NCBI RefSeq assembly: GCF_914271485.1
Contig: NZ_CAJZAG010000001.1
Coordinates: forward strand, 186,001 to 250,000
Reading direction: 5' to 3'
Source of the DNA: Cupriavidus pampae
GTDB lineage: Bacteria; Pseudomonadota; Gammaproteobacteria; Burkholderiales; Burkholderiaceae
Length of the DNA stretch: 64,000 nucleotides
Shown: piece after piece, positions 18,983 to 29,049 of the stretch
How the letters are laid out: each line of letters begins with the position of its first letter
Numbering within the stretch: the first letter of the stretch is position 1
Translations under genes and position numbers: made by a program
The notes under the pieces: model-generated
The model's input: the letters and a program-made list of their open reading frames with translations, nothing else
Told to the model about the DNA's origin: nothing
Databases searched by the model: none

Positions 18983-20776
18983 ATGGACCATATCCGTAAT
19001 TTCTCGATCATTGCCCACATCGACCATGGGAAATCCACCCTGGCCGACCGGATTATTCAGCTATGCGGGGGCCTTTCCGATCGCGAGATGGAAGCGCAGG
19101 TGCTGGACTCGATGGACATCGAGAAAGAGCGCGGCATCACCATCAAGGCCCAGACTGCCGCGCTGAGCTACAAGGCGCGCGACGGCAAGGTGTACAACCT
19201 GAACCTGATCGACACGCCGGGGCACGTCGACTTCAGCTACGAGGTCAGCCGCTCGCTGTCCGCGTGCGAAGGCGCGCTGCTCGTGGTCGATGCGTCGCAG
19301 GGCGTGGAAGCGCAGACCGTTGCCAACTGCTACACGGCGATCGAACTCGGCGTGGAAGTGGTGCCCGTGCTCAACAAGATTGATCTGCCGCAGGCCGATC
19401 CCGATAACGCGATCCAGGAGATCGAGGAAGTTATCGGCATCGACGCGCACGACGCGACGCCGTGCTCGGCCAAGACTGGCCAGGGCGTGGAAGACGTCAT
19501 CGAGGCAATGATCGCCAAGGTGCCGCCCCCCAAGGGCGATCCGAGCGCGCCGCTGCAGGCGCTGATCATCGACTCGTGGTTCGACAACTACGTAGGCGTG
19601 GTGATGCTCGTGCGCGTGGTCAACGGCATGCTGCGTCCCAAGGACAAGATTTTGCTGATGGCCACCGGCGCGCAGCAACTGGTGGAGCAGGTCGGTGTGT
19701 TCTCGCCGAAGTCGATTCCGCGCGACGCGCTGTCGGCTGGCGAAGTGGGCTTTGTCATCGCGGGTATCAAGGAGCTGAAATCCGCGAAGGTGGGCGACAC
19801 CATCACCACCATGGCACGCAAGGCCGAGGCGCCACTGCCGGGTTTCAAGGAAGTGAAGCCGCAGGTGTTCGCGGGTCTCTATCCGGTGGAATCGAACCAG
19901 TACGAGGCGTTGCGCGAATCGCTCGAGAAGCTGCGCCTCAACGATGCCTCGCTGCAGTTCGAGCCCGAAGTCTCGCAGGCGCTCGGCTTCGGCTTCCGCT
20001 GCGGCTTCCTTGGGCTGCTGCATATGGAGATCGTGCAGGAGCGGCTCGAGCGCGAATTCGACATGGACCTGATCACGACCGCGCCGACCGTGGTCTATCA
20101 GGTGCAGATGCGTGACGGCAGCATGGTCACCGTGGAAAACCCGGCCAAGATGCCCGATCCGAGCCGGATCGAGGCGATCCTGGAGCCGATCGTCACGGTC
20201 AACCTGTACATGCCGCAGGACTACGTGGGGTCGGTGATCACGCTGTGCACGCAGAAGCGCGGCACGCAGATCAACATGAGCTACCACGGCAAGCAGGTAC
20301 AGCTCACGTACGAAATCCCGATGGCCGAGATCGTGCTCGACTTCTTTGATCGATTGAAGTCGGTGTCGCGCGGCTATGCGTCGATGGACTACGAGTTCAA
20401 GGAATATCGGGCGTCGGATGTCGTCAAGGTGGACATCCTGATCAACAGCGACAAGGTGGATGCGCTGTCTGTAATCGTGCACCGGTCGAACTCGCAGTAT
20501 CGCGGCCGTGAAGTGGCGGCGAAAATGCGCGAGATCATCCCGCGCCAGATGTACGACGTGGCCATTCAGGCGGCCATCGGCGCGAACATCATCGCGCGCG
20601 AGAACGTGAAGGCATTGCGCAAGAACGTGCTGGCCAAGTGCTACGGCGGCGATATCTCGCGTAAGAAGAAACTGCTGGAGAAGCAGAAGGCCGGCAAGAA
20701 GCGTATGAAGCAGGTGGGTACGGTCGAGATTCCGCAGGAGGCGTTCCTTGCCATCCTGCAGGTTGACGACAAGTAA
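18983..20776 (+). CDS. lepA: Elongation factor 4 (LepA) GTPase
   Basis: Ribosome-dependent GTPase implicated in back-translocation or initiation and 30S assembly. 597 aa, normal length. G1 is [14 protein letters not shown] (about 11-24), G2 lies in [10 protein letters not shown]3 is DTPGHVDF, G4 NKIDLPQAD, followed by EF-G-like domains and the LepA-specific C-terminus with [20 protein letters not shown]. The operon lepA-lepB-DUF4845-rnc-era-recO is conserved through beta- and gamma-proteobacteria. Confidence 0.97.
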   Translation: MDHIRNFSIIAHIDHGKSTLADRIIQLCGGLSDREMEAQVLDSMDIEKERGITIKAQTAALSYKARDGKVYNLNLIDTPGHVDFSYEVSRSLSACEGALLVVDASQGVEAQTVANCYTAIELGVEVVPVLNKIDLPQADPDNAIQEIEEVIGIDAHDATPCSAKTGQGVEDVIEAMIAKVPPPKGDPSAPLQALIIDSWFDNYVGVVMLVRVVNGMLRPKDKILLMATGAQQLVEQVGVFSPKSIPRDALSAGEVGFVIAGIKELKSAKVGDTITTMARKAEAPLPGFKEVKPQVFAGLYPVESNQYEALRESLEKLRLNDASLQFEPEVSQALGFGFRCGFLGLLHMEIVQERLEREFDMDLITTAPTVVYQVQMRDGSMVTVENPAKMPDPSRIEAILEPIVTVNLYMPQDYVGSVITLCTQKRGTQINMSYHGKQVQLTYEIPMAEIVLDFFDRLKSVSRGYASMDYEFKEYRASDVVKVDILINSDKVDALSVIVHRSNSQYRGREVAAKMREIIPRQMYDVAIQAAIGANIIARENVKALRKNVLAKCYGGDISRKKKLLEKQKAGKKRMKQVGTVEIPQEAFLAILQVDDK

Positions 20777-20809
20777 GAACACAAAGAAACCGAAAATCAA
20801 AACGCCGTC

Positions 20810-21709
20810 ATGAATTTCGCCTTGATCCTTTTTGTGCTGGTGGTCATTACGGGCATTGCCTGGGTTGCCGACAAGCTCGTTTTCGAGCGGCAACGCCGCA
20901 GCGTGGCGCAGCTGGCGCTGGCCGAGTTCGATGCGAACCGCGGTCAGCTGGCGACCACGCACGGTGGCGCGGAGCTCGATACGTCTCGGGCGCGGCTGGC
21001 CGAAGAGAAGATGCGCCAGCCCTGGTGGCTCGAATATTCGGCGAGCTTCTTCCCGGTGATCCTCGCGGTATTCGTGCTGCGCTCGTTCGTGGTGGAGCCC
21101 TTCAAGATTCCGTCGGGCTCGATGATCCCGACGCTGCTGATCGGTGACTTCATCCTCGTCAACAAGTACGACTACGGCATTCGCCTGCCGGTGATCAACA
21201 AGAAGATCATGAACGTGGGCGATCCGCAACGGGGCGACGTGATGGTGTTCCGTTACCCGAAAGATGAATCGCTCGACTACATCAAGCGCGTGATCGGCGT
21301 GCCTGGCGACGTGGTCAAGTACGAAAACAAGCGCCTGACGATCAATGGCAAGCCGGCCGAGTATCAGCCGCTGCCCGATTACCTCGACGAAGAGCGCCTG
21401 ACGTATTCGAAGCATTTCACCGAGACGCTGCCCGGTGGTCCGTCGCACGGCATTCTCAACGACGCGGATCGCCCGGCGTTCGTGGCCGGTGCCGATCCGG
21501 ATTTTCCGTTCCACGAGAACTGCACTTACAATCAGCAGGGGCTGACTTGCAAGGTTCCGCAAGGTCATTATTTCGTCATGGGTGATAACCGTGACAACAG
21601 CCTCGATTCGCGGTATTGGGGGTTCGTACCGGATCAGAATGTAGTGGGCAGGGCATTTGTGATCTGGATGAATCTGGGCAATTTCGGACGCGTGGGAACG
21701 TTCAAATAG
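20810..21709 (+). CDS. lepB: Signal peptidase I
   Basis: Inner-membrane serine protease that removes Sec and Tat signal peptides. 299 aa with membrane segments at about 2-20 and 78-95, catalytic S104 in IPSGSMIPTL and catalytic K159 in YIKRVIGVPGD; box E is MGDNRDNSLDSRYWG near residues 258-272. 33 bp downstream of lepA. Followed by the DUF4845 gene and rnc. Confidence 0.97.
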   Translation: MNFALILFVLVVITGIAWVADKLVFERQRRSVAQLALAEFDANRGQLATTHGGAELDTSRARLAEEKMRQPWWLEYSASFFPVILAVFVLRSFVVEPFKIPSGSMIPTLLIGDFILVNKYDYGIRLPVINKKIMNVGDPQRGDVMVFRYPKDESLDYIKRVIGVPGDVVKYENKRLTINGKPAEYQPLPDYLDEERLTYSKHFTETLPGGPSHGILNDADRPAFVAGADPDFPFHENCTYNQQGLTCKVPQGHYFVMGDNRDNSLDSRYWGFVPDQNVVGRAFVIWMNLGNFGRVGTFK

Positions 21710-21760
21710 CAGTTCTTTCGCGTCGCGCAAAACACTCACATAAAACGAGGGAAGCGCAAT

Positions 21761-22156
21761 ATGGGTCAATGGGTCAATATCAACAGGAACAAGCGGTCTC
21801 GTGGTGTGATGTATAAGTCACGAGGCTTTTCGGTGTGGACATTGCTTATCGTGATCGTCGTGCTGATCTGCGGCATCTTGCCCGCGGTGAAGTCGATCCC
21901 GAGTGTGCTCGAGTACTTTTCGGTGAGGCGAGCCGTGACCTTTGCGAAGGATCACGCCGCAAACCGCAAGGAAGTGGCGGGGTACTTCGACAAGCAGGCC
22001 CAGATCGACCAGATCTCTTCCATCAAGGGCGAAGATCTGGACGTGCAGGAAGATGAAGCCGGTCGCGTGCGCGCGATCGATTTTTCGTACCGGACCGAGA
22101 TTCCCGTCTACGGCGCCGTGAGTCTATTGATTACCTATTCGGGAACGCAGCACTGA
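21761..22156 (+). CDS. DUF4845 membrane protein
   Basis: 131-aa protein of unknown function that regularly sits between lepB and rnc in beta-proteobacteria. It has one membrane segment at about 27-45 ([18 protein letters not shown]) and a soluble, probably periplasmic remainder (about 85 aa) with a mixed charge pattern, pilin-like in general layout. Start could be ATG 21761 or ATG 21809 (MYKSRGFS), which many relatives would favour. It ends 1 bp before the rnc ATG. Confidence 0.88.
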   Translation: MGQWVNINRNKRSRGVMYKSRGFSVWTLLIVIVVLICGILPAVKSIPSVLEYFSVRRAVTFAKDHAANRKEVAGYFDKQAQIDQISSIKGEDLDVQEDEAGRVRAIDFSYRTEIPVYGAVSLLITYSGTQH

Positions 22157-22157
22157 C

Positions 22158-22928
22158 ATGAACCTCGACGCCTTGCAGCAACGACTCGGCTACCGATTCA
22201 GCAAGCCCGAATTGCTGCAACAAGCGCTGACGCACCGCAGCCACAGCGCACAGCACAACGAACGCCTTGAATTCCTGGGCGATTCGGTGCTCAACTGCGC
22301 CGTGGCGGACATGCTCTACGGCATGTTCGGCAAGCTCGACGAAGGCGATCTGTCGCGCGTGCGCGCCAATCTCGTCAAGCAGCAGGCGCTGTACGAGATC
22401 GCCCAGATGCTGCAGCTGTCCGAAGCACTGCGTCTGGGCGAGGGCGAGCTCAAGAGCGGCGGCTTTCGCCGGCCGTCGATTCTTGCCGATGCCCTTGAAG
22501 CCATCGTGGGTGCGGTGTTCCTCGATGCGGGCTTCGACGCCGCGCGCGGGCTGATCCGCAAGCTGTATATCCCGATCCTCGAGCAGGTGGATCCGCGCAC
22601 GCTGGGCAAGGATGCCAAGACGCTGTTGCAGGAGTACCTCCAGGGTCACAAGATCGCGCTGCCGCAGTACAACGTCGTTGCCACCCATGGCGCCGCGCAC
22701 AGTCAGCAGTTTGAAGTCGAATGCACCGTGCCTAAACTGGAAGTGAGCGTGTTCGGTACGGGCGCTTCGCGGCGTGCGGCTGAACAGGCAGCGGCCAAGC
22801 TTGCGCTCGATGAAGTGCAGAAGCTCGTGCCGCAGCTGCTCAAACGCAGCCGCGCCGAGCGTACCGGCAAGACACGCAAGCAACCGGTGCCGCCCGATCC
22901 CCAGTTGTCTCTCAGGTTGAAGGAATGA
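22158..22928 (+). CDS. rnc: Ribonuclease III
   Basis: Double-stranded RNA endonuclease for rRNA and mRNA processing. 256 aa; RNase III signature [21 protein letters not shown] near 34-54, the second catalytic cluster in [13 protein letters not shown], then a dsRNA-binding domain with [15 protein letters not shown] and [17 protein letters not shown] 30-residue basic/proline C-terminal tail extends beyond the E. coli protein. Its stop overlaps the era start by 4 bp. Confidence 0.97.
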   Translation: MNLDALQQRLGYRFSKPELLQQALTHRSHSAQHNERLEFLGDSVLNCAVADMLYGMFGKLDEGDLSRVRANLVKQQALYEIAQMLQLSEALRLGEGELKSGGFRRPSILADALEAIVGAVFLDAGFDAARGLIRKLYIPILEQVDPRTLGKDAKTLLQEYLQGHKIALPQYNVVATHGAAHSQQFEVECTVPKLEVSVFGTGASRRAAEQAAAKLALDEVQKLVPQLLKRSRAERTGKTRKQPVPPDPQLSLRLKE

Positions 22929-23863
22929 CCGAATTACAGCCTCCGTCGCAGAATGCGGCGGGCAACCCCGATGCCCCGGCGTTCCGCTGCGGCACGGTAG
23001 CCATCGTTGGCCGTCCGAACGTCGGCAAGTCCACGCTGATCAATGCATTGGTCGGCCAGAAGATCAGCATCACGTCCCGCAAGGCGCAGACCACGCGCCA
23101 TCGCCTCATCGGTATTCAGACCACCGACGACGCGCAGTTCGTGTTCGTCGATACCCCTGGCTTCCAGACGCGTCACGCGAGTGCGCTCAATCGTTCGCTG
23201 AACCGCGCGGTGACCTCCACACTGTCGTCGGTGGACATCGTGCTGTTCGTGGTCGAGGCCGGTCACTACGGTCCTGACGACGAAAAGGTGCTGGCGCTGC
23301 TGCCGAAGAACACGCCGGTGCTGCTGGTGACCAACAAGCTCGATCGCCTCGGCGAAGGGCGCGCCGAGATCATGATGCCGTTCCTGGAGAAGATGGGGCA
23401 TCAGTTCCAGTTCCGGGAAGTGGTGCCGATGTCGGCCAAGACGCGCGATCACATCGATCGGCTGATGGCGATCATTCGTCCGTACCTGCCGGAAGGCGAG
23501 CCGATGTACGACGCCGATGCGATGACCGATCGCAGCGAGCGCTTCCTCGCCTCCGAGATCATCCGCGAAAAGGTGTTCCGCTGGACCGGCGACGAGTTGC
23601 CGTACACGAGCACTGTGCTCATCGACAAGTTCGAGACCGAAGGCCGCCTGCGCCGCGTGTTTGCGACGATCCTCGTCGAACGCGATGGGCACAAGGCGAT
23701 GATCATCGGCAACAAGGGCAGCAAGCTCAAGCAGATCTCCACCGAGGCGCGCCTCGATATGGAGAAACTGTTCGATGGCAAGGTCTACCTGGAGATGTTT
23801 ATCAAGGTCAGGAGCGGCTGGGCCGACAACGAAGCGGGACTGCGTGCCTACGGATACGAGTAA
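22925..23863 (+). CDS. era: GTPase Era
   Basis: GTPase that binds 16S rRNA 3' end and assists 30S maturation. 312 aa: G1 [15 protein letters not shown]2 region with TTRHR, G3 DTPGF, G4 NKLDRL, G5 MSAK, then a KH domain with [13 protein letters not shown]. The N-terminus carries a 20-residue polar extension before the G domain. The ATGA overlap with rnc indicates translational coupling, the same pair as in E. coli. Confidence 0.97.
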   Translation: MTELQPPSQNAAGNPDAPAFRCGTVAIVGRPNVGKSTLINALVGQKISITSRKAQTTRHRLIGIQTTDDAQFVFVDTPGFQTRHASALNRSLNRAVTSTLSSVDIVLFVVEAGHYGPDDEKVLALLPKNTPVLLVTNKLDRLGEGRAEIMMPFLEKMGHQFQFREVVPMSAKTRDHIDRLMAIIRPYLPEGEPMYDADAMTDRSERFLASEIIREKVFRWTGDELPYTSTVLIDKFETEGRLRRVFATILVERDGHKAMIIGNKGSKLKQISTEARLDMEKLFDGKVYLEMFIKVRSGWADNEAGLRAYGYE

Positions 23864-23868
23864 GCGGC

Positions 23869-24759
23869 ATGGCTGATGCACGCCGCGGCGGCGGGAGCGC
23901 GCGCCGCGCGGATCCGATTGCCGAGGATGCGGCCGAGTTGCTTGCCACGCAGACGACGCAGAGCGTGCCATCGATGAGTGCCTCCGTGGCGCTCGGGCGC
24001 GAGATGATGGATCGCGCGATGCGCATCGTGCCGGCCCGCACCGAGTTGCGCGTCGCCAACGAGACGGGCTTTGTGCTGCATGCCTATCCGTATCGCGAGA
24101 CCAGCCTGATCCTCGACGTATTCACGCGCGACCATGGCCGCATGGCGATGGTCGCGAAGGGTGCCAAGCGTCCTCACTCGGCACTGCGCGCGGTGCTGCA
24201 GCATTTTCATCCGATCTCCCTGTCGTGGAGCGGTCGCGGCGAGGTCAAGACCCTGACCAAGGCCGAGTACGTCGGCGGCATGCTGCCGATGTCCGGCGAT
24301 GCGCTGCTGTCGGGCTTCTACCTCAACGAACTGGTGCTGCGCTTCTGTCCGCGCGAGGATGCCCATCCGGCACTGTTCAAGCACTACATGATCACGCTCA
24401 CGCGGCTGGCGCATGGCGAAGCGGCGGGGCTGGTGTTGCGCAGCTTCGAGCGCGTGCTGTTGCAGGAGACCGGCTTTGCCGTGGCGTTCGATCGCTGCGC
24501 GGGCACCGACGAACGCGTGCAGCCGGGGCTCGACTACGTGTACCAGCCGGAACGCGGCGTGCGTCGCGCGCAGGTGAGCGATCCGTCGAGCTGGCCGGTG
24601 ATCGCGGGGCAGACCCTGCTCGATATGGCGCAGGACGATTACACGCGCGCGCAGACTGTGGCGCAGAGTCGTGGCCTGATGCGGTTCCTGCTGCATTATC
24701 ATTTGCAGGGCGCGCCGCTGAAAACGCGGCAGATCCTGATCGACCTGCAGTATCTTTGA
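23869..24759 (+). CDS. recO: DNA repair protein RecO
   Basis: Mediator of RecFOR recombination that loads RecA on SSB-coated DNA. 296 aa, about 50 longer than E. coli RecO owing to a basic N-terminal extension (1-55) before the OB fold, which starts at [22 protein letters not shown]. The C-terminal part has [20 protein letters not shown]. Most relatives in the family lack the zinc finger, and none is seen here. Five bases after era. Confidence 0.93.
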   Translation: MADARRGGGSARRADPIAEDAAELLATQTTQSVPSMSASVALGREMMDRAMRIVPARTELRVANETGFVLHAYPYRETSLILDVFTRDHGRMAMVAKGAKRPHSALRAVLQHFHPISLSWSGRGEVKTLTKAEYVGGMLPMSGDALLSGFYLNELVLRFCPREDAHPALFKHYMITLTRLAHGEAAGLVLRSFERVLLQETGFAVAFDRCAGTDERVQPGLDYVYQPERGVRRAQVSDPSSWPVIAGQTLLDMAQDDYTRAQTVAQSRGLMRFLLHYHLQGAPLKTRQILIDLQYL

Positions 24760-24790
24760 TCCCTGCAGTTCTCCTGAACCTGAAGACAGC

Positions 24791-25597
24791 ATGATTTTCC
24801 ACGCGAATCCCGGTGTCATCGACCTTGGCATCAATATCGACCACGTGGCCACGCTGCGCAACGCGCGCGGCACGGTCTATCCCGACCCGATTCAGGCCGC
24901 GCTGCAGGCCGAAGAGGCTGGCGCGGACCTGATCACGCTGCATCTGCGCGAGGACCGCCGTCATATCCGTGACGCGGATGTGCGCGCATTGCGGCCGAAG
25001 CTGGCCACGCGCATGAACCTCGAATGCGCGATCACCACCGAGATGCTGGACATCGCCTGCGAGATCCAGCCGCAGGATGTCTGCCTGGTGCCCGAGAAAC
25101 GCACCGAGGTCACCACCGAGGGCGGCCTCGATGTGGTGGGGCATTACGCACAGGTGGAGGCCGCCTGCCGCCAGCTGGCGGCGGCGGGCATTCGCGTCTC
25201 GCTGTTCATCGATCCGGATGCCGAGCAGATTGCGGCGGCCAAAGCGGTGGGCGCGCCGGTCATCGAGCTGCACACCGGCCGCTATGCCGATGCGCACGAT
25301 GCGGCCGAGCAGGCGGTGGAACTCGAGCGCGTGGCGGCGAGCGTGGTGGTTGGCGAGAACCACGGGCTGATCGTGAATGCGGGCCACGGCCTGCACTACA
25401 CCAACGTGCAGCCGATTGCGGCGCTGCCCGGCATCAAGGAACTCAATATCGGCCATGCGGTGGTTGCGCATGCGGTGTTCGTGGGCTGGCAGAACGCCGT
25501 GCGCGAAATGAAGGCCATCATGGTGGCCGCGCGCCTTGGCACCCGCTATGCAGTCAAGGAAGCCGCCGCCTCCGCGTTCGCAGGAAAGAACGCGTGA
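24791..25597 (+). CDS. pdxJ: Pyridoxine 5'-phosphate synthase
   Basis: Last step of the DXP-dependent vitamin B6 pathway, joining 3-amino-2-oxopropyl phosphate and deoxyxylulose phosphate. 268 aa TIM barrel: [28 protein letters not shown] with catalytic His/Glu, [17 protein letters not shown], and the closing [15 protein letters not shown]. The gene order recO-pdxJ-acpS is the standard one. Its stop overlaps the acpS GTG start by 4 bp. Confidence 0.96.
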   Translation: MIFHANPGVIDLGINIDHVATLRNARGTVYPDPIQAALQAEEAGADLITLHLREDRRHIRDADVRALRPKLATRMNLECAITTEMLDIACEIQPQDVCLVPEKRTEVTTEGGLDVVGHYAQVEAACRQLAAAGIRVSLFIDPDAEQIAAAKAVGAPVIELHTGRYADAHDAAEQAVELERVAASVVVGENHGLIVNAGHGLHYTNVQPIAALPGIKELNIGHAVVAHAVFVGWQNAVREMKAIMVAARLGTRYAVKEAAASAFAGKNA

Positions 25598-26016
25598 TCG
25601 CCGGCATCGGCACCGACATCATCGAAATCGACCGCGTGCGCGGCGTGATGGAGCGCACGCGCGGCCGCTTTGCCGAGAAGATTCTCGGCGCACGCGAACT
25701 CAAGATCTATCACGCACGCAAGGCACGCTCGGAAAAGCGCGGGCTCGCGTTCCTGTGCACGCGCTTCGCGGCCAAGGAAGCGTTTTCCAAGGCCATCGGC
25801 CTGGGCATGCGCTGGCCGATGACGTGGCGCGCGATGGAACTGGTGAACCTGCCGTCCGGCGAGCCCACGCCGGTCTGCTCGGGCGAGCTGGCCGAGTGGG
25901 TACGGGAACGCGGCCTGACCATTCGGGTCAGTGTTAGCGACGAACACGCCTTTGCGGTCGCCTTTGCGGTCGCCGAGCGTGGCGTGCCATCCAACGAATC
26001 CAATCAGACGCTATGA
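25594..26016 (+). CDS. acpS: Holo-ACP synthase
   Basis: Transfers 4'-phosphopantetheine from CoA to ACP (acpP at 12694-12933). 140 aa; [12 protein letters not shown] at the N-terminus holds the metal-binding Asp and [13 protein letters not shown] the second acidic site. Start is GTG 25594, inside a GTGA overlap with the pdxJ stop; a much longer in-frame opening upstream is the shadow of pdxJ. The C-terminus overlaps nagZ by 4 bp. Confidence 0.95.
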   Translation: MIAGIGTDIIEIDRVRGVMERTRGRFAEKILGARELKIYHARKARSEKRGLAFLCTRFAAKEAFSKAIGLGMRWPMTWRAMELVNLPSGEPTPVCSGELAEWVRERGLTIRVSVSDEHAFAVAFAVAERGVPSNESNQTL

Positions 26017-27062
26017 ACAAGAAGACCTCCGGCAAGCGGCCGGGCCCGGTAGTGCTCGACGTGGTGGGCAAGCAGCTCGATGCCGACGATATTCGCCGCA
26101 TCGAGCATCCGCTCACAGGTGGTGTGATCCTGTTCGCGCGCAACTTCGAATCGCGCGCGCAACTTGAGGCGCTGACGCGCGCGATCCGCGAGGTGCGACA
26201 GGATGTACTGATCTGCATCGACCACGAAGGTGGACGCGTGCAGCGCTGCAAGACCGATGGCTTTACGCATCTGCCGGCTATGGCGAAGCTGGGCGCGTTG
26301 TGGGACCAGGACGTGCTGGCCGCGACCAAGGTCGCCATCGCCTGCGGTTATGTGCTGGCGGCCGAGTTGCGCGCGTGCGATATCGACCTCAGCTTCACGC
26401 CGGTGCTGGACCTCGACTATGGCCGTAGCGGCGTGATCGGCGATCGCGCGTTCCATGCCGATCCGCGCGTGGTGACGATGCTCGCCAATCATCTGACGCA
26501 TGGCCTGCTGCTGGCCGGCATGAGCAACTGCGGCAAGCATTTCCCGGGGCATGGTTTCGTTGCGGCGGACTCGCATGTGGCGGTGCCCATCGACGAGCGT
26601 CCGCTCGACGAGATCCTGGAGCAGGATGCGCGGCCCTATGACTGGATGGGCCCGGCGCTCGCGTCGGTGATGCCCGCGCACGTGATCTATCCCGCGGTCG
26701 ATGCGAATCCGGCGGGCTTTTCGCGCTTCTGGCTGCAGGACATCCTGCGCTCGCAGCTCGGCTTCGAGGGCGTGATCTTCAGCGACGATCTGAGCATGGA
26801 AGGCGCCAGTGTGGCCGGTACGGTCACGCAGGCCGCGCGCGCGGCGATCGATGCCGGTTGCGACATGGTGCTGATCTGCAATCATCCGGAACGCGCGGAC
26901 CAGTTGCTGGCGGAACTCGATGCCCGCATCGGCAAGGCCTCGCAGCGCCGCATCCGCAAGCTGTTTGGCCGCCGCAAGCCGCTCGACTGGAATCGTCTGC
27001 AGCAGGAGGCCGAATACCGCTCGGCGCTGGCCCTGCTCAAGAGTCACGATCTGATCTCGTAA
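26013..27062 (+). CDS. nagZ: Beta-N-acetylhexosaminidase NagZ
   Basis: Cytoplasmic glycosidase of peptidoglycan recycling, cleaving GlcNAc from anhydro-muropeptides. 349 aa, GH3 family with the NagZ loop [14 protein letters not shown] (His general acid) and the nucleophile Asp in [13 protein letters not shown] at 26013 overlaps acpS by 4 bp, so pdxJ-acpS-nagZ are all coupled. Final gene of the lepA operon, followed by a strong hairpin. Confidence 0.96.
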   Translation: MNKKTSGKRPGPVVLDVVGKQLDADDIRRIEHPLTGGVILFARNFESRAQLEALTRAIREVRQDVLICIDHEGGRVQRCKTDGFTHLPAMAKLGALWDQDVLAATKVAIACGYVLAAELRACDIDLSFTPVLDLDYGRSGVIGDRAFHADPRVVTMLANHLTHGLLLAGMSNCGKHFPGHGFVAADSHVAVPIDERPLDEILEQDARPYDWMGPALASVMPAHVIYPAVDANPAGFSRFWLQDILRSQLGFEGVIFSDDLSMEGASVAGTVTQAARAAIDAGCDMVLICNHPERADQLLAELDARIGKASQRRIRKLFGRRKPLDWNRLQQEAEYRSALALLKSHDLIS

Positions 27063-27091
27063 TACGCGAGCTTCGTCACCGACGAAGTGCA

Positions 27092-27122
27092 ACAAAAAAG
27101 GCAGCCGAGGCTGCCTTTTTTG
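27092..27122. terminator. Bidirectional terminator between nagZ and efp
   Basis: AAAAAAGGCAGCC, a short loop and GGCTGCCTTTTTT: flanked by A and T runs, so it can work for nagZ (plus) and efp (minus), which converge here. Confidence 0.9.
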
Positions 27123-27136
27123 TGTGCAAGCGAAAC

Positions 27137-27697
27137 TTAGTTCGCGCGGCTGCGGTATTCGCCAGTGCGCGTGTCGATTTCGATCTTGTCGCCGATGTTG
27201 CAGAACAGCGGCACCTGCAGTTCGAAACCGGTATTGATCTTGGCGCCCTTGAGCACCTTGCCCGACGACGTGTCGCCCTTGACGGCGGGTTCGGTGTAGA
27301 TGATCTCGCGCACGAGGGTCGTCGGCATATCCACCGAGATGGCCTTCTCGTTGTAGAACACCACTTCCACCTGCATGCCGTCTTCGAGGTAGTTCAGCGC
27401 GTCACCCATGCTGTCCTTCTCGACTTCGAACTGGTTGTACTCGGTGTCCATGAACACGTACATCGGGTCAGCGAAGTACGAGTAAGTGCACTCGCGGCGC
27501 TCCAGCATGACCACTTCGAACTTGTCGTCGGCCTTGAACACCGACTCGCCCGGTGCCTCGGTCAACAGGTTCTTGAACTTCATCTTCACGACGGCGGAGT
27601 TACGGCCCGACTTGTTGTACTCGGCCTTCTGCACGACCATGGCGTCCGTGCCAATCATGAACACGTTGCCGACGCGGAGTTCCTGTGCGGTCTTCAT
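27137..27697 (-). CDS. efp: Elongation factor P
   Basis: Relieves ribosome stalling at polyproline. 186 aa, three beta-barrel domains. The tip of domain I reads [17 protein letters not shown] with R32 at the modification site, the Arg-type EF-P that is rhamnosylated by EarP, whose gene is directly upstream. ATG at 27697; the open frame runs 14 codons further but the family starts at MKTAQELR. The lysyl-type modifiers EpmA/EpmB are not seen here. Confidence 0.97.
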   Translation of the reverse strand: MKTAQELRVGNVFMIGTDAMVVQKAEYNKSGRNSAVVKMKFKNLLTEAPGESVFKADDKFEVVMLERRECTYSYFADPMYVFMDTEYNQFEVEKDSMGDALNYLEDGMQVEVVFYNEKAISVDMPTTLVREIIYTEPAVKGDTSSGKVLKGAKINTGFELQVPLFCNIGDKIEIDTRTGEYRSRAN

Positions 27698-27773
27698 CTG
27701 AACTATTTCCTGAAAAAGTCTGTCCGGGGGTGGATGCATCCCCGGAAAAGCTTCGGGAGGCTCGCCACTGAAA

Positions 27774-28976
27774 TCAACCGAGGATTGTACCCGAATTTCG
27801 CGACTGAGCTTCGCAAAACGACACCATGTTGGCGGCCAGATCCCCCAAGTGCTGGAGTTGCCGCTGCCAGTGATCGACGCCGGTAGCCAGCGCCGGCAAT
27901 TGTGCGCGGAAGGCCGCCCATGCCGCCTGCTGTCGGGCAGGGTCCCGGTAGTCTTCGTAGCCGTTCCATGCGTGGCATAGCCCGGTCATGGCGGCGGCGG
28001 TCTCGCCCGCCACGCCGATGCGCGAGAAGCGCGCCAGCCATGCATCGAGCTTCACGCGATGGGCTTCGTCGTCCTGAGGGTAGATGTGCCACACCAGAGG
28101 CCGCGCGGCCCATAAGGCCCGGACCAGCGAGTCCTCGCCGCGCACGAAATTGACATCGCACGCCCATAGCAGGTCGTCGAAGCGCTCCTGCCGCACGAAC
28201 GGGATCACGTTCAGGGTCAGGTTGCCGTGCTGCCCGGGCTCACCAACCGTGATGCTCGTGCCCAGCCACTGCGCGACCTGCTGCGCGGCCAGCCCCTGCG
28301 GCACCAGGCACTGCACCGGTTCTGCACCATCGCGCCACTGGGCCAGCAGCGCCGGCAGCATCGGATTGGCGTAGGCGAACAGGCTGACGCGCAGCGCGCC
28401 GGCCACCGGCTGAACGCCGAGCCGATGCCAGAGCGCGGACTGCGCGGCGGGGCTCGAGACGAACGCGTCGCGCTGCGCGCCAAGCAACGCTTCGCGCAGC
28501 AGCCCGCCCGTGTCGTGCGCAAAGCCGGGGAAAAAGAAATGCTTGACGAGCGGCAGGCGCGGATGCGGCGACGTCATGCGGTGATGCTCGCCAACCCAGT
28601 CCTCGGCACTCAGGTATTCCAGATTGAGCCACACCGGCTTGCGCGGCGCGGCCGCCATGCGTTGCAGCAGCGCGAATGGCAGGTCGCAGGCGAACGCTTC
28701 GACCACGACGTCGTGGGGCGCGAAATCGGCTTCGACCGGGAAGTCCTTGTCGGTGCCCGGCTGCCATGGCCGGACTTCCACGCCCGCCAGCTGCTGCAGG
28801 GGCGAGGCGGGATTGATCTCGGGCGCCAGCCGCGCAAAGCTGTGCAGGTCATCGACCCAGAGCCGCACCGCGTGGCCGTGTTCCTGCGCAAGCTGGCGCG
28901 CGAGGCGCCAGCAGACGCCGATATCGCCGAAGTTGTCGACGACGGTGCAGAAGATGTCCCAGGAGCGGATGGTCAT
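27774..28976 (-). CDS. earP: EF-P arginine rhamnosyltransferase EarP
   Basis: Glycosyltransferase that adds rhamnose from dTDP-L-rhamnose to Arg32 of EF-P. 400 aa, GT-B fold. The N-terminal [22 protein letters not shown] contains the conserved Asp/Phe region of the family, and near residue 270 [25 protein letters not shown] is the nucleotide-sugar binding motif with the conserved RGEDS. Located 76 bp upstream of efp on the same strand, the usual pairing. Divergent from uvrC with only 73 bp between the starts. Confidence 0.95.
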   Translation of the reverse strand: MTIRSWDIFCTVVDNFGDIGVCWRLARQLAQEHGHAVRLWVDDLHSFARLAPEINPASPLQQLAGVEVRPWQPGTDKDFPVEADFAPHDVVVEAFACDLPFALLQRMAAAPRKPVWLNLEYLSAEDWVGEHHRMTSPHPRLPLVKHFFFPGFAHDTGGLLREALLGAQRDAFVSSPAAQSALWHRLGVQPVAGALRVSLFAYANPMLPALLAQWRDGAEPVQCLVPQGLAAQQVAQWLGTSITVGEPGQHGNLTLNVIPFVRQERFDDLLWACDVNFVRGEDSLVRALWAARPLVWHIYPQDDEAHRVKLDAWLARFSRIGVAGETAAAMTGLCHAWNGYEDYRDPARQQAAWAAFRAQLPALATGVDHWQRQLQHLGDLAANMVSFCEAQSRNSGTILG

Positions 28977-29049
28977 GACAGAGGTGCGCGGAGAATGCTC
29001 TAAACTTGCGATTCTAGAACGTCCCCAGCCCCACCTTCATTCGAATCCG

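Noticed and set aside
19061..21769. 902-codon minus-strand open frame opposite lepA-lepB
   Set aside because: Composition is Arg/His/Leu-rich with no domain; lepA and lepB on the plus strand carry complete active-site motifs.
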